Of a stretch of DNA of 64,000 bases, positions 43,886 to 52,190 are shown piece by piece; the stretch's first letter is position 1; every line of letters begins with the position of its first letter. A model generated the notes under the pieces. It saw nothing but the letters and a program-made list of their open reading frames with translations, ran no database searches and was not told the DNA's origin. The DNA comes from CBDBZL01 sp031399025 (lineage in GTDB: Bacteria > Pseudomonadota > Alphaproteobacteria > Sphingomonadales > Sphingomonadaceae): assembly GCA_031399025.1 (NCBI GenBank), contig JANNOJ010000052.1, positions 62,001 to 126,000 on the forward strand. Direction: 5' to 3'. Made by a program: the position numbers and the translations under genes.

Positions 43886-44358
43886 CCAAGACCGACATGA
43901 CCCTGGAGATCGGCGTCGCCGTGAGCGGCAACATCGATGCCGGCGGTACGCTCGTTGCGACGGCGACCTACACGCAGACGGGCGCGGACCCGGCCAGCCA
44001 GGGAGTGGTCGACCAATACGGTTCGATCGACCTGACCAAGATGAACTACGACAGCGCGCAGTACAATTCGCGCACCGACATCGTCTTCAATCTCTCCGGC
44101 ACCATCACCGATGCGAGCGGTAACAGCGTTCCCTTCGGCTTTCCGGCGGATGCGAACAGCGCGGTGACCATCACCGTCCCGGCGGGCGGATCGGGGACCG
44201 AGATCGTGCCGCAGAGCGGGACCAGCTCCCAGCAGCTCATCCTGGACGACCAGGACGAGGACGGCGACACCTACCAGTACTGCCTGGCCCCGGTGGCGCA
44301 GCCGGCCGGCGGCAACCCGATCCCCTTCCAACTCGATCCGCGGATCGTCAACCGCTGA
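43882..44358 (+). CDS. Hypothetical beta-rich protein coupled to the TIR gene
   Basis: I do not recognise this 158-residue protein. It has no signal peptide or membrane helix, and its Thr/Ser/Val/Gly-rich sequence suggests a beta-sandwich (EIGVAVSGNIDAGGTLVATA; DIVFNLSGTITDASG). Residues 122-129 (DDQDEDGD) form a calcium-binding-like acidic loop. The ATG overlaps the TIR stop (ATGA) with a GGAGGAGAC site upstream, so the two proteins are probably made together. A ligand- or partner-binding role for the TIR protein is inferred. Confidence 0.72.
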   Translation: MTKTDMTLEIGVAVSGNIDAGGTLVATATYTQTGADPASQGVVDQYGSIDLTKMNYDSAQYNSRTDIVFNLSGTITDASGNSVPFGFPADANSAVTITVPAGGSGTEIVPQSGTSSQQLILDDQDEDGDTYQYCLAPVAQPAGGNPIPFQLDPRIVNR

Positions 44359-44364
44359 GCCGCC

Positions 44365-44397
44365 GCCGCCCGCGGCCCTCGCCGGGACGCGGGCGGC
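44365..44397. terminator. Terminator hairpin between convergent genes
   Basis: A perfect 10-bp stem GCCGCCCGCG/CGCGGGCGGC (44365-44374 with 44388-44397) with a 13-base loop lies between the TIR operon and the opposing DUF3857 gene. The + side is followed by TCGCTTCCTT, a weak T-tract. Confidence 0.6.
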
Positions 44398-44412
44398 TCG
44401 CTTCCTTCCCCG

Positions 44413-47232
44413 CTAGGTCCCGCCGATCCCCCAGCGGGCGAAGTCGCGCTGCAGCGAGGGCTGGCGGGCGAGCGCTTCCTCGATGTCGCGGCGGCCGTCG
44501 CTGTCGCCGAGCTGGAGCCGGACCAGGCCGCGCAGGTAGAGGCTGGGCGATTGGTCGGGGCTGTCGGTGAGCGCGGCGTTGAGGTCGCTCAGCGCGTCTT
44601 CGTAGCGGCCGAGGCGGAAATAGCCCAGCGCGCGGCTGTCGAGCACCGGCGGCGACCAGTCGGCGCGCTCGACCGCCTCGGTGCACAGGGCTTCCAGTTC
44701 TTCGGGGCGGAAGTTCCAGGTGGCCTGGTACCAGCACTTGGCGTTGAGCAGGTCGGGGTCGCCGGGGCGCCGGGCGAGCAGGTCGTCGAGCCGGGCGAGG
44801 CCGGCCTCCTTGCGGCCGGCGCGCCCCTCCAGCTCGCTGATGGCCATGGCCAGGCCGGCGCGCTCGGCGGCGTCGCCGTTCTGCTCGTCGAGCAGGGCGA
44901 TGGCGTCTTCCACCTGACCCGTCTCGCCGTAGACGTCGGCCAGCAGATAGGCCGCCTCGAGCGAGGGGTTGAGCTCCCAGGCGAGCTGGGCGTCGGCGAG
45001 CGCGGCATCGAGACGGCCCAGCTCGAGCAGCATGTTCGCCCGCGCGAGGTAGGAGGGGGCGGCGGGTTCCAGCTCGACGATGGTGTCGAGGTCGGCGAGC
45101 GCGCCTTCGCGGTCGAGCGTGACCCCGCGGAACCAGGCGCGGGCGCGGTAGACATTGGCGTCATCCGGCTCCTTGGCGACGAGCGCGGCATAGGCCGCCT
45201 CGATGGGCGCGAAGCGGGCCCGGTCGGTGCGGCTGGCGGCTTCGAAGCTGCGCTGGGCGTTCGGCGGGGCGCGCAGCAGCAGCTCGGTGGAGCCGAAGCG
45301 CGAGGCGGCGGCGCGTTCCTCGGCGATGCGTTCGAAGGGCAGCTCGCCGCCGGGCCAGGCGGCGCTGTCGCTCACCACCAGCGTGGCGCCGTCCAGCCGC
45401 GCCTGGCGCGACAGCTTCACTCCGGCGAGGGTCTCCTCGAAGGCGTCGCGCCCGTCGAGCTCATAGCCCGCATCCTCGGGCAACAGCAGGGTGACCTCGC
45501 TCGCCTCGCTGTAGGGACCGGGCAGGACTACCGGGATGCCGTTCCAGGCGGCGCGGGAGCGATCGGGGCGGAACTCGAAGCCGGCGGTGGGCAGCAGCTC
45601 GAAGCCGCGCTGGCCGCGCCCGCGCTCCCAGGCAAAGGGCGAGGCGATCAGGCCTTCGACCGAGAGGGTGGCGGTGTTGGCGGCCTCGTCATAGGCCAGG
45701 CCGGTGTCGATGATCCAGCTTTCGGGCACGGTCTGGGCGACGAAGCCGTGGACCACCTCTTCGATCTGCTCCTCGTTGGCCTGGCCGATGAGGCCGCGGA
45801 ACTGGCCGGCGGCGGCGCCGGTGAGGACCCATTCGCCGGTCCACGGCACGGGCACGTCGAGCCCGGCGCGGTGATCGAAGGTGAGGGTGCTGGCCTGGTC
45901 CCAGGCGGTCTGCGGCCGCTGCGCCATCGCCACCAGTTCGGCGCCGCGCTCGCGGATCGGCAGCGCGTGGTGGAACGGCGGCACTGTCTCTGCGAGCGCC
46001 AGGCTGGCGCCCATGCTGGTCCCATCGAGCCAGTAATCGCGTCCGTCGATGACGGCGCGCACGATGACGTGGTCGAACGCGCCGGGCACCGGGAGCATGG
46101 AGGGCACAACGTCGCCGGTGGCCGAGGCCACCAGCACGGCCTCCGCCTCGATGTCCATCGCCCGCAGCATGGCCAACAGCAGCAGCGTCTTGGCCTTGCA
46201 GTCGCCGTAGCGGATGTCCCAGGTGTGCGCCGGGGATTGCGGGATGTAATTGCCCCCGTCCATGCCGTTGGCCTGGTAAGCGATCTCGTCCTGCACGAGG
46301 CGCAGCGCCGCCACCGCGCGCTCGAGCTGGCCGGAGTGCGCGGCGGCGATCCTGGTGACTTCGGCTGCGACCGGGCTGTCGGGCGCGATCGCCTGGTCGG
46401 TGGCGTAGAGCGGGGCCATGACCGAGGAAACCTCTGCCCAGCCAGCGAAGGTGCCGGCCTGGAGCATGGCCGGCATCCGGTAGCGCAGCGGCGCATCGGC
46501 GGGTGGCTCCTCGCGCTCGGGCAGCGGCAGGGTGATCGAAACGCGCTCGTAGCCCCCCGTGGTCTCGGCGGTGGCGAGGTCCTGACCGCCGAGCAGCTGC
46601 CAGGCGACGCCGGCGCCCTGCGGCCAGGACATCACCACGCGCGCCTGCTGCGCTTCGAACGGTTCGGCCGGCAGGATGGCGGTGGCCTGGACCTCCTGGT
46701 CGAGCGCCTGATCCGAGAGGGTGACGGAGTAGCTGGTGCGCAGCACGTCGCCCACGCGCAGGCCGGGCACGGTGAGGGTGGCGGTACGCTCGCCGTCGAG
46801 CATGCGCCGTTCGAGCATGGCCTCGCGGCGCAGCACCTCGAACCGGGCGCCGCCCGCCAGCAGGTCGAGCTCCTCGCCGTCGCGCAGGATCGAGATCGTA
46901 TGGACGGTGAGGTCGCCCTTGTCGGGCATCCAGCCGGCCTGGACGGTGCCCAAGGCCTGGAGCATCTGCGGATTGTCGATCCGGATGGCGCGGTCGACAT
47001 AGCTGGCGAGCACGCCCGCCTCGATGCGGCGCTGGTCGTCGTAGATGATGAGCGGCGGGCCGGCGGTGTCGGCGGGGATGACGGCGGGCTCGACCCAGGC
47101 GGGCGCGGGCGCGTAGAGCACCACCTCGCCGGCCAGCGCGGGGTTGGCCAGGCTCGGGGCCAGGGCCAGCGCGAGAGTGAAGGACAGGGGGGCAAGCGCG
47201 AGCTTGGCGCGCCTGCGGAGCAGCTTGGTCAT
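44413..47232 (-). CDS. DUF3857-transglutaminase-TPR periplasmic protein
   Basis: This 939-residue exported protein has a signal peptide (LAPLSFTLALALAPSLA, cleavage near ALAG), a DUF3857 domain (about 60-240), and a transglutaminase-like domain with the Cys345-His388-Asp403 triad (RYGDCKAKT, FDHVIV, WLDGT). A C-terminal region of TPR repeats follows (about 640-939; for example ANMLLELGRLDAALADAQLA). Such proteins may cleave or remodel cell-wall or protein amide bonds. It is convergent with the TIR-TPR operon, but a functional link is not shown. Confidence 0.87.
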   Translation of the reverse strand: MTKLLRRRAKLALAPLSFTLALALAPSLANPALAGEVVLYAPAPAWVEPAVIPADTAGPPLIIYDDQRRIEAGVLASYVDRAIRIDNPQMLQALGTVQAGWMPDKGDLTVHTISILRDGEELDLLAGGARFEVLRREAMLERRMLDGERTATLTVPGLRVGDVLRTSYSVTLSDQALDQEVQATAILPAEPFEAQQARVVMSWPQGAGVAWQLLGGQDLATAETTGGYERVSITLPLPEREEPPADAPLRYRMPAMLQAGTFAGWAEVSSVMAPLYATDQAIAPDSPVAAEVTRIAAAHSGQLERAVAALRLVQDEIAYQANGMDGGNYIPQSPAHTWDIRYGDCKAKTLLLLAMLRAMDIEAEAVLVASATGDVVPSMLPVPGAFDHVIVRAVIDGRDYWLDGTSMGASLALAETVPPFHHALPIRERGAELVAMAQRPQTAWDQASTLTFDHRAGLDVPVPWTGEWVLTGAAAGQFRGLIGQANEEQIEEVVHGFVAQTVPESWIIDTGLAYDEAANTATLSVEGLIASPFAWERGRGQRGFELLPTAGFEFRPDRSRAAWNGIPVVLPGPYSEASEVTLLLPEDAGYELDGRDAFEETLAGVKLSRQARLDGATLVVSDSAAWPGGELPFERIAEERAAASRFGSTELLLRAPPNAQRSFEAASRTDRARFAPIEAAYAALVAKEPDDANVYRARAWFRGVTLDREGALADLDTIVELEPAAPSYLARANMLLELGRLDAALADAQLAWELNPSLEAAYLLADVYGETGQVEDAIALLDEQNGDAAERAGLAMAISELEGRAGRKEAGLARLDDLLARRPGDPDLLNAKCWYQATWNFRPEELEALCTEAVERADWSPPVLDSRALGYFRLGRYEDALSDLNAALTDSPDQSPSLYLRGLVRLQLGDSDGRRDIEEALARQPSLQRDFARWGIGGT

Positions 47233-47347
47233 CGACGATCCCCCTCCACCAGGGTCTTGGCGCGATTGCGTTAAGGGTGGGATAACACCATGCAACCCGC
47301 GCCGATGCAATGGGTTGCGGCAGGGTGCCGCCAGGGCTGAAGCGCGC

Positions 47348-47914
47348 TCAGTCCATGTGCTTGAGGCCGACGCGCAGGTAATCCCAGCCCGTCACCAGCG
47401 TGAGGATGGCGGCCGCCCACAGGCAGGCCAGGCCCACCTGGTGGATCCAGATCTCCAGCGGGAACGCCCGGCCCAGGATCAGCGCGCCCAGCGCGATCAG
47501 CTGGAAGGTGGTCTTCCACTTGGCCAGGCGCGAGACCGGGACCGAGACCTGGAGCCCGCCCAGGAATTCGCGCAGGCCCGAGACCGCGATCTCGCGCATC
47601 AGGATGATGAGCCCGGCCACCACGTGCAGGTCGCCGACATAAGGCCCCGTCAGCACGCCCTTGGCGGTCAGCACCAGAATGACCGCGGCGACCATGATCT
47701 TGTCGGCGATGGGATCGAGGAAGATGCCCAGCCGGCTCACCGCTCCGCTCGACCGGGCCAGCATGCCGTCGAGGTAATCGGTGGCGCCCATCGCGCAATA
47801 GAGCACGAAGGCGATGAGGTAGCCGGTCGCCCAATTCGGCCACCACAGCAGGGCGACCAGCAGCGGAATGGCGACGATGCGCGAGAGCGACAGCAGGTTG
47901 GGGAGCGAGAGCAT
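47348..47914 (-). CDS. pgsA: CDP-diacylglycerol-glycerol-3-phosphate 3-phosphatidyltransferase
   Basis: PgsA makes phosphatidylglycerol-phosphate from CDP-diacylglycerol at the inner membrane. The 188-residue protein has about four membrane segments and the CDP-alcohol phosphotransferase motif spanning DYLDGMLARSSG and the following GIFLDPIADK, with all the metal-binding Asp residues. It is divergent from the LplT-like transporter gene, another phospholipid gene. Confidence 0.93.
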   Translation of the reverse strand: MLSLPNLLSLSRIVAIPLLVALLWWPNWATGYLIAFVLYCAMGATDYLDGMLARSSGAVSRLGIFLDPIADKIMVAAVILVLTAKGVLTGPYVGDLHVVAGLIILMREIAVSGLREFLGGLQVSVPVSRLAKWKTTFQLIALGALILGRAFPLEIWIHQVGLACLWAAAILTLVTGWDYLRVGLKHMD

Positions 47915-48026
47915 GGGCGCTGCCTAGACGCATAACCGCCTGTGAAAAAGCGCGCTCTTCGCTTGTAACTGGGCGGCAGGCGGCTAAGGCGGGAGCCGGC
48001 CAGGCGGAGAGCTGCGCGAGCGCAAT

Positions 48027-49349
48027 ATGCTGACCTCGACCCACCTCCTGAAGCGGCGGCGCTTCCTGCCGCTGTTCGCCACCCAGCTTTTGAACGCGTT
48101 CAACGACAATCTGTACAAGAACGCGATGGTCCTGTTCGTGGTCTACCAGGTGTACAATTCGACCGAGGAGGAGGCGCGGTTTTCGGCCATCGCTTCGGCG
48201 GTGTTCATCCTGCCATTCTTCGTGCTCTCGGCGCTGGCCGGGCAGCTGGCCGACATGCGCGACAAGGCGATGATCATCCGCTGGGTCAAGCTGTGCGAGA
48301 TCGGCATCATGGCGGTGGGCGCGGTGGGCCTGGTGATGGCCTGGCAGGGCTATTTCACGGAAGGCCTGGCCATCCCGCTGATGCTGGTGGCGCTGTTCGC
48401 CATGGGCGTGCATTCGACCTTCTTCGGGCCGATCAAATACGCCATCCTGCCCCAGCACCTCAAGCGCGACGAGGTGCTCTCGGGCACCGGCCTGGTGGAA
48501 GCGGGCACCTACATCGCCATCCTGGCGGGAACGATCCTGGCCGGCTACATCGCCATCGAGGTGTCGGCGGTGCTGGTGATGCTGATCGCCATCATCGGCT
48601 ATGTGACGAGCCGCCAGATCCCGCCCGCGCCGCCCTACGAGCCGGGCCAGGCGATCGACCTGCACGTGATCCGCTCATCGGTCGCGCTGGTGCGCAACAC
48701 CATCCACCAGCGCGAGGTGTTCTACGCGATCCTGGCGATCAGCTTCTTCTGGACCATCGGCGCGGTGCTGTTCATCCAGTTCCCACCGCTGGCCAAGAAC
48801 GTGCTGCTGGCCAGCCAGGAAGTGGCGAGCCTGATGCTGGTGACCTTCTCGGTGGGCGTGGCGATCGGCTCGGTGGCGATCAACGCGCTGCTGCGGGGCG
48901 AGGTTTCGGCCCGCTATGCGCCGGTCTCGGTCATCCTGATGGGGCTGTTCGTGGCCGCCTTCTACTTCGTCTGCCGGGCCTGGACGGCCGACGTGCGGGC
49001 GGGCGGCGATCTGATGAGCGTGGCCGGCTTCCTCGCCCAGCCGCTCGCCCCGCTGGTGCTGGCGACCTTGCTGGCGATCAGCATCTTCGGCGGCATGTTC
49101 GTGGTGCCGCTTTATGCCTTCCTGACCACCAAGGTCGACCCCGGCCAGGCGGCGCGCACGGTGGCGGCCAACAACATCGTCAATGCCGGCGCCATGGTGG
49201 TCGGCTCGCTCATCGCCGGCGGGCTGACCACGCTGGGCATTCCGCTGGTCGAGCAATTGCTGCTGAGCGCGGCGATGTGCCTGATTTCGGCCTGGCTGGG
49301 CGCCAAGCTCTATCAGGCCGAAAAGCTGGCGCCGGCGCCGGCGGAATAG
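48027..49349 (+). CDS. MFS transporter, LplT-like (lysophospholipid transport)
   Basis: This 440-residue, 12-helix MFS protein begins RRRFLPLFATQLLNAFNDNLYKNAM (cut to its core QLLNAFNDNLYKNA), the signature of LplT and the LplT-like half of Aas fusions, with FFGPIKYAILPQHL further on. LplT flips lysophospholipids inward for re-acylation. The acyltransferase partner is not next to it. Its closeness to pgsA supports a lipid role; substrate is inferred. Confidence 0.82.
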   Translation: MLTSTHLLKRRRFLPLFATQLLNAFNDNLYKNAMVLFVVYQVYNSTEEEARFSAIASAVFILPFFVLSALAGQLADMRDKAMIIRWVKLCEIGIMAVGAVGLVMAWQGYFTEGLAIPLMLVALFAMGVHSTFFGPIKYAILPQHLKRDEVLSGTGLVEAGTYIAILAGTILAGYIAIEVSAVLVMLIAIIGYVTSRQIPPAPPYEPGQAIDLHVIRSSVALVRNTIHQREVFYAILAISFFWTIGAVLFIQFPPLAKNVLLASQEVASLMLVTFSVGVAIGSVAINALLRGEVSARYAPVSVILMGLFVAAFYFVCRAWTADVRAGGDLMSVAGFLAQPLAPLVLATLLAISIFGGMFVVPLYAFLTTKVDPGQAARTVAANNIVNAGAMVVGSLIAGGLTTLGIPLVEQLLLSAAMCLISAWLGAKLYQAEKLAPAPAE

Positions 49350-49358
49350 ACTTGCCTG

Positions 49359-49541
49359 TCAGGCGATGAACGCCAGCGTCGCCAGGAAGCAGGCGCTGAA
49401 CGAGAGCAGGAAATGGCGCAGGTCGGCGAGCCGCGCGCGCGCCCTTCGACCGGAGCGCGCGGCAGGCGCGCCGGGTGGCCGGAGCCCGGCGCGCAACGGG
49501 TGGCGGGCGGATTCGGTGGTGAGGACCAGGGCGCGGCGCAT
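49359..49541 (-). CDS. Possible small membrane protein (60 residues)
   Basis: This short frame encodes an Arg-rich N-terminus and one C-terminal hydrophobic segment (FLLSFSACFLATLAFIA). It converges on the LplT-like gene with a 9-base gap. No ribosome site is obvious. It may be a real single-pass protein or a chance frame in GC-rich DNA. Confidence 0.4.
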   Translation of the reverse strand: MRRALVLTTESARHPLRAGLRPPGAPAARSGRRARARLADLRHFLLSFSACFLATLAFIA

Positions 49542-49672
49542 GATTTATGCTTAACGCGCCGCTAACCATCATGCCCGGGTCATCGCGTCGCTGTCCCGGA
49601 CCGGCGCACAATCGTGCCGGCGGCGCGCGGCCGGCGATTGCCGCTCCTCGCCGCCGCCTCTAGGAGAGCGGG

Positions 49673-51340
49673 ATGACCCGCACCGCCGCCCAGCTGCTCG
49701 TCGACTGCCTCGCCGCGCAGGAAGCGACGCGCATCTTCACGGTGCCGGGCGAGAGTTTCCTGACCGTGCTCGATGCGCTGATGGACAGGCCCCAGATCCA
49801 GCTCGTCACCTGCCGCCAGGAGGGAGGTGCGGCATTCATGGCCTGCGCCGACGGGGCGATGACGGGGCGGCCGGGGGTGGCCTTCGTCACCCGCGGGCCG
49901 GGCGCGACCAACGCCAGCATCGGCGTCCATGTCGCCTTCCAGGATTCGCAGCCGATGATCCTATTCGTGGGCGACGTGGCGCGGCCCATGCGCGATCGCG
50001 AGGGGTTCCAGGAGGTGGACCTGCCCGCCTTCTTCGCGCCGCTCGCCAAATGGTCGGCGCGGATCGACGATGCGGCGCGCGTGCCCGAATATGTCGCGCG
50101 CGCCTATGCGGTGGCGATTTCCGGACGGCCCGGACCGGTGGTGCTCGCCCTGCCGGAGGACATGCTGGGCGACATGGTCGCAGATGCGAGTCCCCGCCCC
50201 TTCGTCCATCGCCCGGCGCAATCGCCCTGCCCCGATGCGCTGGCGGCGCTGATGGCGCTGCTGGCCGATGCCGCGGCCCCGGTCGCCATCGTCGGCGGCG
50301 CCGGGTGGGACGGCCGGGCGCGCCACTGGTTCGCCGGCTTTGCCGAGCGGCTGGGGCTGCCGGTCGCCACCGCCTTCCGCCGGCAGGACGCGATCCCCGC
50401 CTCCTCGCCCGTCTACGCCGGCGCGCTGGGCTATGGCCCAAACCCGGCGCTGGTGGCGCGGGTGAAGTCGGCCGACCTGCTGCTGGTAGTGGGAGCGCGG
50501 CTGGGCGAGACGACGACCGACGGCTACACCCTGGTGACACCCGAGCACCCGGGCCAAGTGCTCGTTCACGTCCATCCCGACCCGAACGAACTCAACCGGG
50601 TATACCGCGCCGACCTCGCCATCTGCGCCGACATGGGCGAGTTCGCCGAGAGCGCCGCTTTGTGGGACGAGAGCGAGGTGGTCGGCTTCGATGCCGGGGC
50701 CGAGGCGAACCGGCAATGGCGGGAGTGGGCGCAGCCGGGCGCCCAGGCAGCCGAAGGCCGCTTCGCCCTCGACCTGGCGCAATGCGTGGGCCTGGCGCGC
50801 GCGATTCTGCCGGCGGATGCGATGGTGTGCAACGGCGCGGGCAATTTCGCCGGCTGGTGGCACCGTTATTGGCGCTACGGGGCGCATCCCTCGCAATTGG
50901 CGCCAACCTGCGGGGCGATGGGCTACGGCGTGCCGGCGGCAATCGCCGCGGCGTTGCGCCATCCGGAGCGCTGCGTGGTGGTAGCCAGCGGCGATGGCGA
51001 TTTCCTGATGAACGGCCAGGAATTGGCGACCGCGGCGCAATACGGGGCAAACCTGCTGGTCATCCTGTTCGACAATGGTTCTTACGGCACCATCAGGATG
51101 CACCAGGAAAGCGCGTTTCCAGGCCGAGTGTCGGGCACCGCCCTCGCCAACCCCGATTTCGTGCAATTGGCGCAAAGCTATGGCGGCTGGGGGTGCAGTG
51201 TGACGACCACCGCGGCGTTCGAGGCGGCGCTGCGCGAGGCGGCGGACCGTCCCGGCATCCGGCTGATCCATTGCCGGGTGGACATCGAGCAGCTGAGCGC
51301 GGCGGGGGCGACGGTGAGCGGATATCAGCCGCGCTCATGA
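49673..51340 (+). CDS. Thiamine-diphosphate enzyme, acetolactate synthase-like
   Basis: This 555-residue protein has the three-domain ThDP layout: an N-terminal pyrimidine domain with the catalytic Glu in CRQEGGAAFMACADG, a central domain (VAIVGGAGWDG), and a C-terminal cofactor-binding motif GDGDFLMNGQELATA...ILFDNGSYG. Members of this group include acetolactate synthase, sulfoacetaldehyde acetyltransferase and benzoylformate decarboxylase-like enzymes. No ilvN or ilvC lies nearby, so it is probably not the biosynthetic IlvB. The substrate is unassigned. Confidence 0.85.
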   Translation: MTRTAAQLLVDCLAAQEATRIFTVPGESFLTVLDALMDRPQIQLVTCRQEGGAAFMACADGAMTGRPGVAFVTRGPGATNASIGVHVAFQDSQPMILFVGDVARPMRDREGFQEVDLPAFFAPLAKWSARIDDAARVPEYVARAYAVAISGRPGPVVLALPEDMLGDMVADASPRPFVHRPAQSPCPDALAALMALLADAAAPVAIVGGAGWDGRARHWFAGFAERLGLPVATAFRRQDAIPASSPVYAGALGYGPNPALVARVKSADLLLVVGARLGETTTDGYTLVTPEHPGQVLVHVHPDPNELNRVYRADLAICADMGEFAESAALWDESEVVGFDAGAEANRQWREWAQPGAQAAEGRFALDLAQCVGLARAILPADAMVCNGAGNFAGWWHRYWRYGAHPSQLAPTCGAMGYGVPAAIAAALRHPERCVVVASGDGDFLMNGQELATAAQYGANLLVILFDNGSYGTIRMHQESAFPGRVSGTALANPDFVQLAQSYGGWGCSVTTTAAFEAALREAADRPGIRLIHCRVDIEQLSAAGATVSGYQPRS

Positions 51341-51343
51341 AAA

Positions 51344-51367
51344 AGGGGCCGCCCGAGGGCGACCCCT
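51344..51367. terminator. Bidirectional terminator hairpin
   Basis: AGGGG-x-CGCCC pairs with GGGCG-x-CCCCT (51344-51367) with one internal mismatch and a tight GA turn, preceded by AAA and followed by GTTTGC. It lies between the ThDP enzyme gene and the convergent csbD gene. Confidence 0.7.
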
Positions 51368-51394
51368 GTTTGCTTCAGCATTTGGACGAAATGG

Positions 51395-51565
51395 TCAGAC
51401 CTTGTCGCCGAACGCGCCCTTGACTCCGCCCTTGAGGTTCTGAGCCTCGCCCTTGCGTTCCTGGGCCTTGCCCGCGGCGCGGGTAGCCGGATCGCCCGAA
51501 GCCTGCTTGACATTGCCGGCGACTTCGTTGGCGATGCCCTTGGCCTTGTCGGTCAGTTCACCCAT
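51395..51565 (-). CDS. CsbD family stress protein
   Basis: This 56-residue hydrophilic protein is a CsbD domain: MGELTDKAKGIANEVAGNVK, then a Lys/Glu/Gly-rich tail (GKAQERKGEAQNLKGGV). CsbD proteins are induced in the general stress response; their molecular role is unknown. An AAGGAGAG ribosome site and a textbook EcfG promoter (51618-51642) lie upstream. Confidence 0.92.
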   Translation of the reverse strand: MGELTDKAKGIANEVAGNVKQASGDPATRAAGKAQERKGEAQNLKGGVKGAFGDKV

Positions 51566-51617
51566 GGTAACTCTCCTTGCTTGCGGCACCGGTTCAGGGC
51601 GCCGCCACTGCCCTTCC

Positions 51618-51642
51618 AACGACGTGACCTGGATCAGGTTCC
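51618..51642 (-). promoter_or_regulatory. Sigma-EcfG general stress promoter of csbD
   Basis: On the reverse strand GGAAC (51642-51638), a 16-base spacer and CGTT (51621-51618) match the alphaproteobacterial EcfG consensus GGAAC-N16/17-CGTT exactly. It overlaps the last bases before csbD's 5' leader and lies 53 bases upstream of the start codon, just past the EVE gene's end. Confidence 0.85.
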
Positions 51643-51648
51643 CGGCGG

Positions 51649-52056
51649 TCAGGCCTTTGACATTGCTAGGATTGTCGCCCATTCCGCCGGCCTGATTTCG
51701 GCAACCGACAGGCGCGATTGGCGCACCAGCTCGATCTCGCCGAGCGATCCGGTGGCCTTGATCTCGGCGAGCGTCACCGGCCGGGCGAGCGGCTCGAGCG
51801 GGCGCATTTCAACCGCCGGCCAGGTGCCCTGTGGGTCGGTCGGGTCGGCGAGGCCGGCCTTGCTCACCTGAGCGATGCCGACGATCTGCTTGCCGGTCAC
51901 CGAATGGTAGAAAAACGCCTGCTCGCCCGGCCGCATGGCGCGCAGGTTGTTGGCCGCGCGATGGTTGCGAACCCCATTCCAGACGGTGTGCCTGTCGTGC
52001 ACGAGGTCGTCCCAGGAATAGCTCGCCGGCTCGGACTTGATCAGCCAGTATCGCAT
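51649..52056 (-). CDS. EVE domain-containing protein
   Basis: This 135-residue protein is a single EVE domain (PUA-like fold): YWLIKSEPASYSWDDLV, NHRAANNLRAMRPGEQAFFYHS and VGIAQVSKAGLADPTDP. EVE domains bind modified bases or RNA and are proposed to recognise modified DNA. The start at 52056 matches the family MxYWLxKSEP opening; an earlier in-frame start lacks homology. It is divergent from dapF across 134 bp. Confidence 0.92.
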   Translation of the reverse strand: MRYWLIKSEPASYSWDDLVHDRHTVWNGVRNHRAANNLRAMRPGEQAFFYHSVTGKQIVGIAQVSKAGLADPTDPQGTWPAVEMRPLEPLARPVTLAEIKATGSLGEIELVRQSRLSVAEIRPAEWATILAMSKA

Positions 52057-52190
52057 GTGTGCCTTGCTCCGGTTGCTCGGGCGCCGCCTAGCTCGGGGCC
52101 GGGCGGCGGGCAATTGGCGAAGAGATCCCGGTTGATGACCCCTGCCCCGCTTTGCTTGCGGTGGACAGCCGCGCGCCCTAGGTGCCGGCG

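Noticed and set aside
44551..47274. A 907-residue open frame on the + strand opposite the DUF3857 gene
   Set aside because: Same antisense effect; the reverse strand has a signal peptide, a catalytic triad and TPR repeats.
51600..51648. Possible TPP riboswitch (AACCTGATCCAGGTCA) upstream of csbD
   Set aside because: Only a short stretch resembles the 3' half of the aptamer, the rest of the fold is missing, csbD is not a thiamine gene, and the EcfG promoter explains the conserved bases.
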